From Bacteroidales bacterium (GTDB lineage Bacteria; Bacteroidota; Bacteroidia; Bacteroidales; F082): a stretch of DNA of 50,452 nucleotides. The DNA lies in contig JAFZXP010000023.1 of the NCBI GenBank assembly GCA_017616735.1, positions 1 through 50,452 of the forward strand. Direction: 5' to 3'. Shown piece by piece: positions 1 to 8,185 of this stretch; within the stretch, counting starts at the first letter, position 1, and each line of letters opens with the position of its first letter. The notes beneath the pieces were generated by a model that had not been told where the DNA came from, ran no database searches, and saw nothing but the letters and a program-made list of their open reading frames with translations. A program made the position numbers and the translations under genes.

Positions 1-148
1 CACAACACCTGACGGAAAGTTCTCATTGAACTGCCTCCGTTGCGTTGGCGCCTGCGGTCTTGCTCCAGTCGCTATGATTGGTGACAAGGTCTACGGCCGT
101 TTGACACCAGACAAAGTCAAAGAAGTTTTGGCTGAGTACAACGATTAA
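1..148 (+). CDS. NuoE/HydC-like thioredoxin-fold [2Fe-2S] subunit, 3' end only
   Basis: The open frame (codons from base 2) runs in from the left edge and stops at 146-148. The visible 48 residues contain CLRCVGACGLAPV followed by a short helix and AEYND at the C terminus. This matches the second half of the [2Fe-2S] motif in the 24-kDa NADH dehydrogenase subunit family (NuoE, HydC, HndA): the two cysteines of CVGAC are cluster ligands. In anaerobic Bacteroidales such a subunit usually belongs to an electron-bifurcating [FeFe] hydrogenase or an NADH:ferredoxin-type complex, but the partner genes lie outside the window, so the complex cannot be named. It seems to end its operon, because a strong hairpin terminator follows. 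Confidence 0.8.
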   Translation, partial: TTPDGKFSLNCLRCVGACGLAPVAMIGDKVYGRLTPDKVKEVLAEYND

Positions 149-172
149 TAAGACACCTTATTAATTAATATG

Positions 173-211
173 ATTGTGGGAATGGAATTATTCTGTTCCC
201 ACAATTTTTTT
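173..211 (+). terminator. Intrinsic terminator after the NuoE-like gene
   Basis: A perfect 10-bp stem (173-182 with 196-205, arms ATTGTGGGAA and TTCCCACAAT) with a 13-base loop is followed by seven T. It ends two bases before the -7 element of the next gene, so terminator and downstream promoter are almost fused. Confidence 0.85.
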
Positions 212-212
212 G

Positions 213-220
213 TATATTTG
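213..220 (+). promoter_or_regulatory. Bacteroidota -7 promoter element for the S8 peptidase
   Basis: TATATTTG (followed by C) fits the TAnnTTTG -7 consensus and lies 18 bases before the ATG at 239. A clear -33 TTTG is not seen; that region falls inside the upstream terminator hairpin. Its position rules out translation starting at the in-frame ATG at 170. Confidence 0.6.
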
Positions 221-238
221 CAAAAATTCGGAATTGAT

Positions 239-1954
239 ATGAAAAAACTGTTTCTTACATTTATTGCAATAATAATGGGTTTTATCGGATTAGCGCAAAA
301 TCAGGCGATCGGTGGCCTGGATAAAATCAAGATAAATATTATTTTGAAGGCGCAGTCTGACGCTGTTGCGCTAAATCGGATGGCAGACGTTTTTTCAACG
401 AAAGCCGAACGCCGCGATTTCGTAGTGAATACATTGAAACATCAAGCGGAAGAATCACAAGCAGATCTGATAAATCATCTTAATGATTTGAAAACCAATG
501 GCTTGGTTGAAGATATTCGTCCTTTGTGGATTGTCAATTCGGTGAGTTGCTATGCTGAAGGATGGCTTGTTGACGAGCTGGCAAAGCGTGATGATGTCTT
601 GGCAGTTTATCAGGTGGATGAATTTCAATGTGTTGAATCAGAAGATGTTGATGCGTCAGTTGAGCGTGGCGACGGTCGCGAGATAGCTGAAAATGTCACT
701 AAAGTGAATGCCGACCAAGTTTGGGCACTTGGATACACTGGCGAAGGCGTTCTCATTGGTCTTATTGATACTGGTGTGAGATTGGATCATGCTGATTTGC
801 AGGGAAATTTGTGGGATGGTGGCGCTGAATATCCCAACCATGGCTACGATTTTTATCAGCACGACAACGACCCGTCGGATACTCACGGTCATGGCACTCA
901 TGTGGCTGGAACCATCGTCGGCAACGGTGCTTCTGGCACACAGACAGGCGTCGCTCCTGACGCTAAAATCATGGTGCTGAAGGTGTTCCATGGCGAAGAC
1001 AATCTTACCGAACCAACCATGTGGGTGGAGGCTATGCAGTTTGCCGTGGAGCATGGCGCCGAGGTGTTGAACATGTCGCTCGGACAACCTATGCCAAGCG
1101 CTTCGATAAAACTGATGATGCGTCAGGCATGTGACAACACCCTTGCGTCAGGCGTGGTGGCGGCAATCTGTGCTGGCAACTTCCGCCAGATGTCTGGTCT
1201 GTCACCAAAACCACATAATATCTGGTCGCCAGGCGACTGCCCGTCACCGTATCTACATGAAGATCAGATGGTTAATCCGGGAGGAACCAGCTGCGTGATA
1301 AGCGTCGGCGCCGTAGATTTCAACGATGCCATAGCTTCAATGTCGTCGTTCGGACCTTCAACATGGACCGATGTGGCGCAATATAACGACTATCCATATT
1401 CATCTGGCAGCTCAACTAGTATCGGCCTTATCCGTCCTGATGTATGTGCACCTGGCGTGAATGTCAAGTCGTTGGATTGGAGCAGTACCAGCGGTTACTG
1501 CCTGAAAAGCGGCACCTCGATGGCAACGCCTTGCGTGGCAGGAACCATAGCGCTGATGCTGTCGAAAGACCATGAGCTGACTCCTGAGCGTATCGACGAG
1601 ATTTTGGAAAATACGGCGGTGAAGCTATCCGTTCACAAAAGCAACGATTTCGGGTCGGGTAGGATAGACGCCTTGGCGGCAGTCATTGCCATAGACGATG
1701 ACGACGTTGAGGAGATTGATAATGATGGATTTGTGATTTATCCGAATCCTGCAACAGACGTAGTATACATTAAAAACGACGATACAGAGACGATGTGCAC
1801 ATCGTCTCTACAGATGTATTCAATTGACGGAAAATTGATAAAAAATTGTGTTCCAAACCACAACCAGATTAGGATTGATGATTTGGAACACGGCGTTTAT
1901 ATCTTGAAAATCGAAACCGCTAACGGTTATCATTATAAAAGAATCTTAAAATAG
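239..1954 (+). CDS. Secreted subtilisin-like serine peptidase (S8) with T9SS type A sorting domain
   Basis: A 571-residue secreted protease. Start chosen at 239 (MKKLFLTF...), which gives a normal signal peptide; an in-frame ATG at 170 lies inside the terminator and ahead of the promoter. Residues about 25-150 look like a propeptide. The S8 triad is complete: Asp177 (GLIDTGV), His218 (HGHGTHVAG), Ser427 (SGTSMATP), with Asn314 (CAGN) as oxyanion residue. The C terminus from about residue 497 is a T9SS type A sorting domain (IYPNPATD ... GVYILKIE ... KRILK), so the protein should cross the outer membrane by T9SS and be surface-anchored or released. A perfect 24-base palindrome at 1786-1809 encodes TETMCTSS inside this domain and looks like an inserted repeat. 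The stop codon directly abuts that of the convergent C10 peptidase. Substrate unknown. Confidence 0.93.
   Translation: MKKLFLTFIAIIMGFIGLAQNQAIGGLDKIKINIILKAQSDAVALNRMADVFSTKAERRDFVVNTLKHQAEESQADLINHLNDLKTNGLVEDIRPLWIVNSVSCYAEGWLVDELAKRDDVLAVYQVDEFQCVESEDVDASVERGDGREIAENVTKVNADQVWALGYTGEGVLIGLIDTGVRLDHADLQGNLWDGGAEYPNHGYDFYQHDNDPSDTHGHGTHVAGTIVGNGASGTQTGVAPDAKIMVLKVFHGEDNLTEPTMWVEAMQFAVEHGAEVLNMSLGQPMPSASIKLMMRQACDNTLASGVVAAICAGNFRQMSGLSPKPHNIWSPGDCPSPYLHEDQMVNPGGTSCVISVGAVDFNDAIASMSSFGPSTWTDVAQYNDYPYSSGSSTSIGLIRPDVCAPGVNVKSLDWSSTSGYCLKSGTSMATPCVAGTIALMLSKDHELTPERIDEILENTAVKLSVHKSNDFGSGRIDALAAVIAIDDDDVEEIDNDGFVIYPNPATDVVYIKNDDTETMCTSSLQMYSIDGKLIKNCVPNHNQIRIDDLEHGVYILKIETANGYHYKRILK
1786..1809. 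repeat. Family B palindromic repeat, copy 1 (in S8 peptidase)
   Basis: A perfect 24-base palindrome, AGAGACGATGTG followed by its reverse complement, then TACAG. It is read in frame as part of ETMCTSSLQ within the sorting domain. Near-identical sequences are at 24986 and 25334 in aroA. Confidence 0.8.
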
Positions 1955-3958
1955 CTAATAGCTGACGTTGACTTTTTCCGTCATAATGCCATTTTCTGTC
2001 TCAATTCTAACCATATAAATCCCCGCACCGAAACCGCTCAAATCAACGGTGGCATTGTCTGTTGCTTCAATTGTCATGATTTTCTGACCCAGCACATTGA
2101 GGACGCAGATTGTCATCGCGCCTTGGCCTTCGATGTTGAGCAGGCCGCTAGTAGGGTTAGGGTAGAGGCTTACGTTGTTGGCTATGACTTCATTCACAGC
2201 GTCGTCGCAGTTGTTGTCGTAGGTCATGAAGACACCATCGTTGTGTTCGCCTGAAACGTACAGCTCGTTGCCTTCACCGTCCATGATGACGAAATGGCAT
2301 TCGTAGTCGGTGTCGTATTGTTCTGAGGTGTGATACCATCCGTGGTTCCAGATGAAGTTGAGGTTGCCTGTCAAAAGCGGCATCACCACTGTCTGCGCAG
2401 AGCCTTCTGTCATAGTGACAGCACCAATACGCTGTCCGTCTTCAGTTGTCACGCTGATGCAGGCGCCTTTCCAGCCGTCGCCGCCATCGTCGGTGAGCTC
2501 GAATATGATGTCGCATTTGTCGCCTACCAGGATGTCTAAGTAGCTTCTCTTGCTAAATCCAGCCTCGTTTTCAGCTATTACGGAATAGTGATATAGGCCT
2601 TCTTCGAGGTTTATGTCTTGGATTTCCATCTCGGTGCCTTTGACAGGTTCGCTCATGAAGACTATCTCTCCGTCACGATAGACGTAGATGTTGAAATCGT
2701 CAAGAGGCTCGCCGTTGAGTCTGTATTCAGGGTTGGTCCATGTGATGGTGACGCTGGTCATGTCGTCGTTTTCCACGATGTTGAAGTCGGTGATCTCCTC
2801 CGGACGGTTGAGATATTCCTCCGAGTTAGGAATGATATGACCTGTGAAACCATTCATTTGGTTGAAAGCGTATTTGGTGGTGTTGAGCGCTCCGATAGGG
2901 CACCAGGCGTCGTCTTTGCCGCTCCATCCCCAGTTGAAATGGAAGTAGTCGTTTTCATCATAGCCGTCGCACACGAAGGCGTGGCCACCGGCACCACTGT
3001 CGTCTTGGCCGCTGTAATATAACGGCAATCCTTCGTCGAGACCACCGTCTTTCAGCATCTGAGCCCATTCCTCATTGGAATAGCCTTGACCCCACCAGCC
3101 ACCGCCATAGTTGGTGATATGGTCGTCGCAAGAATATCCGAAATAGGTGCGTAACGCTGGAGGCACGTCACCAGAATAGGCACCGCTGCCGTTGGCTCCA
3201 TACATCATCTCCACAGCAATGCCGCAATGGTGCAGTAGTTGTGCGATATAAAAATAATCTTCCTCTGTGCTCAGCGAGTCGAGGTCGTTAGGCATCAACT
3301 CGAAGTGGTATTCAGTCTCGCCAAAGTTGGCAGTCTGCATTGGATAACCATCAGGATAATAATAGTACGAACCTTCTCCCTGCGCCGGGTAGTCCCAGAA
3401 TTTCATCACCTGTCCCATAGCTGTGGCGACGCATCCGGCGTAGACGTGACCGCCGTTACCCTCAGGATCTTCAGGACACTGGCTGTTGTATGGAAAGTTC
3501 TGGTGCCATGTTGTCGTGCAAAGAGGCTCAACTACTGCGCGGTTTGTTCTTCCTTGTTTAATATTGCCAGTTTCGGCCACCGATTTCCATTCGGCTTTGA
3601 TGTCGGCCGTGGCCTCAATGTTATGTTCTCTGACGTATTGGATTTCTTCACAGAAACCGTTCAGTGTGAAGCTGAAACCGTCGGATACATTGCTTGAGTC
3701 GAAGCTACCCGTTGTTGAGTATGCCAAAATAGGCTTCACACGGTCGTCGCCGGCAATGATAACGAAGCCGCCGCCATCGATGTTAAATACATAGTAATCA
3801 ACGGCGTCACGTGTGGCTGAAGTGTAACATAAGTTGAGTTGGCTGGCCTTGGTGAAACGTTGGCCAAGCTGCATCGCACGATCGCAATCGACAGATCCTG
3901 CGACTGCATTGCAAATGGCAAAAGCCATAATGCTGATTATCAATAATGTCCTTTTCAT
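1955..3958 (-). CDS. Secreted C10-family cysteine peptidase (streptopain-like) with T9SS type A sorting domain
   Basis: A 667-residue protein with signal peptide (MKRTLLIISIMAFAICNAVA) and a prodomain of the Spi/streptopain type at about 25-140 (DGGGFVIIAGDDR, PILAYS). The peptidase C10 domain follows: catalytic Cys176 in YAGCVATAMGQ and His326 in GGHAFVCDGY, then the FNWGWSG motif. Residues about 385-475 resemble a fibronectin type III fold, followed by a roughly 110-residue beta-rich domain (DDGGDGWKGACISV). The last 70 residues are a T9SS type A sorting domain (LYPNPTSG, LNVLGQKI, GIYMVRIETENG). Same architecture as the P. gingivalis/Prevotella interpain-like enzymes. Convergent with the S8 gene; divergent from the DUF389 gene. 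Expected to be surface or extracellular; substrate unknown. Confidence 0.92.
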   Translation of the reverse strand: MKRTLLIISIMAFAICNAVAGSVDCDRAMQLGQRFTKASQLNLCYTSATRDAVDYYVFNIDGGGFVIIAGDDRVKPILAYSTTGSFDSSNVSDGFSFTLNGFCEEIQYVREHNIEATADIKAEWKSVAETGNIKQGRTNRAVVEPLCTTTWHQNFPYNSQCPEDPEGNGGHVYAGCVATAMGQVMKFWDYPAQGEGSYYYYPDGYPMQTANFGETEYHFELMPNDLDSLSTEEDYFYIAQLLHHCGIAVEMMYGANGSGAYSGDVPPALRTYFGYSCDDHITNYGGGWWGQGYSNEEWAQMLKDGGLDEGLPLYYSGQDDSGAGGHAFVCDGYDENDYFHFNWGWSGKDDAWCPIGALNTTKYAFNQMNGFTGHIIPNSEEYLNRPEEITDFNIVENDDMTSVTITWTNPEYRLNGEPLDDFNIYVYRDGEIVFMSEPVKGTEMEIQDINLEEGLYHYSVIAENEAGFSKRSYLDILVGDKCDIIFELTDDGGDGWKGACISVTTEDGQRIGAVTMTEGSAQTVVMPLLTGNLNFIWNHGWYHTSEQYDTDYECHFVIMDGEGNELYVSGEHNDGVFMTYDNNCDDAVNEVIANNVSLYPNPTSGLLNIEGQGAMTICVLNVLGQKIMTIEATDNATVDLSGFGAGIYMVRIETENGIMTEKVNVSY

Positions 3959-3998
3959 TTTGTTATTTAAGTTTTAAATCTTTATTTCTACTATGGTG

Positions 3999-4006
3999 CA
4001 AAAATA
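3999..4006 (-). promoter_or_regulatory. -7 promoter element for the C10 peptidase
   Basis: On the minus strand this reads TATTTTTG, fitting TAnnTTTG, 41 bases before the start codon. It forms a divergent promoter pair with the element at 4041-4048. Confidence 0.5.
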
Positions 4007-4040
4007 TGAAATATTTAACAATCAGGTGCGAATTTTTTAG

Positions 4041-4048
4041 TATTTTTG
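4041..4048 (+). promoter_or_regulatory. -7 promoter element for the DUF389 gene
   Basis: TATTTTTG followed by C fits the TAnnTTTG consensus and lies 26 bases before ATG 4075. It falls inside the longer open frame that begins at 3946, which supports the shorter start. Confidence 0.55.
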
Positions 4049-4074
4049 CAATTTCGTCACTAAACACCAACGCT

Positions 4075-5406
4075 ATGAAGAATTTTTTACGTCGAATGAT
4101 AGCTCTCGTTGATGTGTGGGATCATGTCGATTATCATACAGCTGATAATTCAATTCGAAACAATATAGAATTCCGCGGACCTAACGCGATTATTTTGGCT
4201 TGCGCCATAGTGATAGCTTCGGTAGGTTTGAATGTCAACTCGATTCCGGTCATCATAGGTGCAATGTTGATATCGCCTGTTATGGGGCCGATTTTGGGCA
4301 TGGGCTTGGGCCTTGGCACTGAAGACAACCATTTACTTGTCGATTCACTGAAGAATTTTGCTGTTATGGTGGTGATAAGCATTATTGCATCCACCTTGTT
4401 CTTCCTGTTGAGCCCTCTGACACTTGAAAATCAGTCGGAACTCCTGGCACGTACCAAACCGACCATTTACGATGTGTTGATTGCTTTGTTCGGCGGTTTT
4501 GCAGGCATACTCGAGACATCGCGCAAGAAGCAAGGCACTGTGATTGCGGGCGTAGCTATCGCCACGGCTCTTATGCCGCCTTTGTGTACAGTCGGTTATG
4601 GCATCTCGCGCTTGAGCTTGGTGTACATAGGCGGAGCATTATATCTGTTTATAATCAACACCATTTTCATCGCCATGGCAACCTTCTTTGCTGTGAAATT
4701 GTTCAGATTTCCTACGGTGGTGCTCGCCGATGAAAAACATCAGCGCATAAAAAAAGGCTGGTATTTCGTTATAATAATTATAATTGTTGTGCCAAGTATT
4801 ATAACGGCTGTAAGCGTTGTTAAGGAAAACAACTTCAAAATCAACGCGGCCACATTGGTGAGAAACAACAAGAATATGGGCAAAAGTTTTGTATATGATC
4901 ACAAGACTGTTTATAATCGTAAATCGCCCGTAATCGAGCTGTATGTGGCAGGTGAGTCGCTGTCGGATGAAGCCAAGGAAGCACTTTATCGCGAAGCCAA
5001 TGCGTTTGGCTTCACCAGAGCACAAATCATAATCCATGAAGATGCCACGGTGGTGCGTAATGATATTGACGAGACTGAAATAGTGAAAGGCATTTACGAG
5101 CATGCAGATAAGCAGATAAAGATGCTCAACGACAGCATAGCAAAGCTTAACGTACGTTTGAATATGTTCGCTAAAAAGGAACTGCCTTCATTTGCAATAG
5201 CACGCGAATTGTTTGCGCAGCATCCTGAGATAACCAGCCTTAGTCTCACCAGAGGCTCTGCCGTTGATGCCGAGACGGCAGAGGAAACAGAGCATATCGT
5301 GGCTCTGATAACCAGCGATGATAAGATTAGCGAGGAATTACGCAACCAAATCGAGCGTTGGCTGAAAGTGCGAATCGGCAATGAAAATGTCACCGTTGTT
5401 TATTAA
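4075..5406 (+). CDS. DUF389 family integral membrane protein
   Basis: A 443-residue protein. Start at 4075 (MKNFLRRM) is preferred over 3946 because a promoter element lies between them and the extra 43 residues have no family counterpart. Residues about 35-250 hold seven likely membrane segments with the conserved DUF389 signatures IGAMLISPVMGPILGMG (61-77) and GVAIATALMPPLCTVG (159-174). The remaining 190 residues are a soluble domain rich in charged residues. The family (TIGR00341/TIGR00271-like 'uncharacterized hydrophobic domain') has no proven function. The neighbouring genes are secreted proteins and give no functional clue. The following adhesin starts 37 bases later on the same strand with no visible terminator between, so the two may share a transcript. 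Confidence 0.85.
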   Translation: MKNFLRRMIALVDVWDHVDYHTADNSIRNNIEFRGPNAIILACAIVIASVGLNVNSIPVIIGAMLISPVMGPILGMGLGLGTEDNHLLVDSLKNFAVMVVISIIASTLFFLLSPLTLENQSELLARTKPTIYDVLIALFGGFAGILETSRKKQGTVIAGVAIATALMPPLCTVGYGISRLSLVYIGGALYLFIINTIFIAMATFFAVKLFRFPTVVLADEKHQRIKKGWYFVIIIIIVVPSIITAVSVVKENNFKINAATLVRNNKNMGKSFVYDHKTVYNRKSPVIELYVAGESLSDEAKEALYREANAFGFTRAQIIIHEDATVVRNDIDETEIVKGIYEHADKQIKMLNDSIAKLNVRLNMFAKKELPSFAIARELFAQHPEITSLSLTRGSAVDAETAEETEHIVALITSDDKISEELRNQIERWLKVRIGNENVTVVY

Positions 5407-5443
5407 ATGACAATTCAATTATAACTTACTAATAATCAACAGA

Positions 5444-8089
5444 ATGAGAAAAATTACTCTGCTGTCAATAATGACAGCTCTCTTAATGCTCGCTTCGTTT
5501 GAAGCCAGAGCGCAACAAGGCGTGCAAAACTACGTGTCCGCATCAGGTTACGTGATATTTAACGCGCCATTTTACAACACCGGCACCGATGGCTATGCTT
5601 TCGATTTCGAAAACGACTATGTCGAAGGCCAATTGGTTGGTTGGAAAACCATAGATGCCGACGGCGACAGCTATAACTGGACGCTTTCTCCACTAGGAGA
5701 GGGGTATGGTCGCAACGGTTCGGACGGTGTGGTGCTGTCATATTCCTACAGCAGCTATTCCGGCGCATTGAATCCTAATAATTACCTCGTTTCGCCGCAC
5801 CTTGCCATCACTGCCGCCAACCACTTTGTTACATTCTATGCCTGCGCGTTGGACGAGGCTTATCCGGCCGACCATTTCGGACTCGCGGTGTCGACGACAG
5901 GAACCTCAGTGTCAGATTTTACTATGTTGCAGGAGTGGACTATGACAGCGAAACAAGGCGGCTGGCATGAATATTCGGTCGACCTTAACGCTTACGTCGG
6001 ACAGAATATCTATATCGCCATCCGTCACTTCAACAGTCAGGATAACTTCTGCCTCTGCGTGGATGATATTTTCGTTGGACCTCAGGCTCATGACCCGCTT
6101 ATCAATTGCAGCATTGCACTTGATGGCAATGTAGTCGCAAACAATGTTACAGGAACTCAATATCTCTTGAATACGGAAGGTTTCGCAAACGGCTCGGCAC
6201 ATAATACCACCATCACGGCAACATACCAATCTGGTGCCACTCTGAGCAAATCCACTGATTGGACTTTCCGCTCAGGTGCCGGTTTCCAAGGCTCTCCGAC
6301 GGGTCTACACGCCAACAGCGACGGATCGTCAGTCAACCTTAGCTGGACACTTCCGATGATGAATTCGTCTTATGTCGTTGACGAGCTCTTCTACGACTTT
6401 GCCGACAGCACAATGTCAGACCTCACTTTAATTGACGCTAACCACGACGGTTACAATTTCAAGATTTATCCTTATGGTGGCTATGGCGGCGGCAACTGTC
6501 TTAAGTCAGATTCATGGATGACTGGAAACGTCGGGTCTCTCAACCCTGATAACTTCCTCGTGACACCACATCTCACTGCTACAGAAAACACCGTGTTCTC
6601 ATTTATGTTGAGAGACAGTGACATGCCAGGCATCGCTCCTGATCCGGAACATTTCGGTGTGGCAGTGTCGACAGCTGGCAACACCAATCCATCTGATTTT
6701 ACTATGGTTCAGGAATGGAACAGCACTGGCAGTTACACAGAGTATTCTGTAAATCTTGGAGCTTACGCGGGACAGCAGATTTATATCGCTTTGCGTCATT
6801 TCAACACCACTGGCGATACTTATTATATCTATGTCGACGACATCCGCATCACTGGCGTTGAGGCATCAATCATACGTCCGGCCAAAGGCGCTATGGTTTA
6901 TGCCAATGGTGAACTCCTCGCAACCCTCAACCATGGCGAGACAAGCTTCACTCACATGGTAAACCGTTATAATTCTGAATATTGCATCTGCGTCATCCAG
7001 GAGGGAAGCAAGACTGACGGTACTTATTACGCTCTTGCATCACCTCAGTGCGCCACTGTGCAACTTGAATGCATGGCTCCAAAGAATCTGTCGGCAAGTT
7101 ATAATGGACCAGCAGTCACTTTAAATTGGGAACGCGAAATATTTACCGACTTTGAAGACGATCCGCAGGGCTGGTCGTTCCTCGATGCTGACGGCGACGG
7201 ATTTGTTTTCGGTGTCTACGCCGCAGGTGGCATGGAACCTAACGGAAGTGTCAATGCCACAGGAACCAACGCTTCGTTGGCATCGTTCTCGTATATTGAC
7301 GGTTATGGCAATCTTACTCCTGATAACTACGCGTTTATGCCTCTGACGACGGTTCTTCCGAATGCACATGTCGAGTTTTATGCGGCGGGTTTCGACCCGA
7401 GTTATCCCGCCGAGACATTCAGTTTCGTGGTCGCGTCATCAGACGGAATGAATATCACCACATTGAACACATGGACTACATCGAATCCGTATTCGAAATA
7501 CACTGTTGATTTGTCGGCTTACGCCGGGCAGCAGGTGTTCCTTGGCTTCCGTCATCATTCAGCAGTGGCGGCTTATGCACTTGTCATCGACAATATCACG
7601 GTCACCAATGCAGTATGGGCAGGTACGGCCAGCGTAACCGATTGGTATAATATTTACCGTTCTTCGGATGGAGTGAATTACAGCATGATAGGGTATGCCA
7701 GCGGAGACGAGACATCATATGTCGATAATGACATTGTGTCGGTGAACCAATATTATAAGGTGACTGCGGTTAATACCATAGCCGGCGGACATCATTGCGA
7801 ATCAGAACCGGCCATGTCTATTGACGGAATTCACGACTACGTGCAAGTGACAACCGACGAAGTGGATGAACTTGATGTCAATGTTGGAGTTTATCCTAAT
7901 CCTACAAGCGGCATCGTCAATATTGATGCCGATGATGTCAAAAACGTAATGGTGATGAACGCTCTGGGTCAGAAAGTTTTCGAAACTACCGACAATCAGA
8001 TTGATTTGTCACAATTTGGAAACGGTGTTTTCATGCTCCGCATCGAAACCGAAAACGGCACTAGTGTGCAGCGGATTGTGGTGAGGTAA
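5444..8089 (+). CDS. Secreted adhesin with three cleaved-adhesin (choice-of-anchor J) modules and T9SS sorting domain
   Basis: An 881-residue protein with a signal peptide ending near FEARAQQ. Three modules of about 160 residues recur at about 49-213, 312-471 and 564-721. Each starts with a FDFE/YDFA/TDFE motif, carries an acidic Ca-binding-like loop (DADGDSYNW, DANHDGYNF, DADGDGFVF), a NPDNYLVTPHL-type strand, EYSVNLGAYAGQQIYIALRH, and ends with VDDIFV or similar. This is the haemagglutinin/adhesin fold found in the gingipain C-terminal regions. A fibronectin-like segment at about 722-800 precedes a T9SS type A sorting domain (VYPNPTSGIVNID ... VFMLRIETENG). No peptidase motif is present, so it is probably a surface binding protein for host or dietary glycans or proteins; the ligand is unknown. 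Confidence 0.88.
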   Translation: MRKITLLSIMTALLMLASFEARAQQGVQNYVSASGYVIFNAPFYNTGTDGYAFDFENDYVEGQLVGWKTIDADGDSYNWTLSPLGEGYGRNGSDGVVLSYSYSSYSGALNPNNYLVSPHLAITAANHFVTFYACALDEAYPADHFGLAVSTTGTSVSDFTMLQEWTMTAKQGGWHEYSVDLNAYVGQNIYIAIRHFNSQDNFCLCVDDIFVGPQAHDPLINCSIALDGNVVANNVTGTQYLLNTEGFANGSAHNTTITATYQSGATLSKSTDWTFRSGAGFQGSPTGLHANSDGSSVNLSWTLPMMNSSYVVDELFYDFADSTMSDLTLIDANHDGYNFKIYPYGGYGGGNCLKSDSWMTGNVGSLNPDNFLVTPHLTATENTVFSFMLRDSDMPGIAPDPEHFGVAVSTAGNTNPSDFTMVQEWNSTGSYTEYSVNLGAYAGQQIYIALRHFNTTGDTYYIYVDDIRITGVEASIIRPAKGAMVYANGELLATLNHGETSFTHMVNRYNSEYCICVIQEGSKTDGTYYALASPQCATVQLECMAPKNLSASYNGPAVTLNWEREIFTDFEDDPQGWSFLDADGDGFVFGVYAAGGMEPNGSVNATGTNASLASFSYIDGYGNLTPDNYAFMPLTTVLPNAHVEFYAAGFDPSYPAETFSFVVASSDGMNITTLNTWTTSNPYSKYTVDLSAYAGQQVFLGFRHHSAVAAYALVIDNITVTNAVWAGTASVTDWYNIYRSSDGVNYSMIGYASGDETSYVDNDIVSVNQYYKVTAVNTIAGGHHCESEPAMSIDGIHDYVQVTTDEVDELDVNVGVYPNPTSGIVNIDADDVKNVMVMNALGQKVFETTDNQIDLSQFGNGVFMLRIETENGTSVQRIVVR

Positions 8090-8103
8090 AATTTTTCAAA
8101 ATT

Positions 8104-8135
8104 TTTGTTTTTATTAAAAATAATCCCTAATTTTG
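8104..8135 (+). promoter_or_regulatory. Promoter of the fused transhydrogenase gene (-33 TTTG, -7 TAATTTTG)
   Basis: TTTG at 8104-8107, a 20-base spacer, then TAATTTTG at 8128-8135. Both halves of the Bacteroidota consensus are present, about 50 bases before the ATG at 8186. Confidence 0.65.
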
Positions 8136-8185
8136 TAGTTCATTTTGGACACAATTTTAGGGATTTAATTTAAAACTTTTATATT

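Noticed and set aside
170-238. In-frame upstream start for the S8 peptidase at ATG 170
   Set aside because: It lies at the edge of a hairpin terminator and ahead of the -7 promoter element; the downstream start gives a proper signal peptide.
2618-3022. Open frame of 134 codons opposite the C10 peptidase gene
   Set aside because: It is fully antisense to a gene with catalytic motifs, and its sequence is low-complexity, Val- and Asp-rich, typical of a shadow frame.
3946-4074. Longer DUF389 protein starting at 3946
   Set aside because: The extension contains the gene's own -7 element and has no family counterpart.
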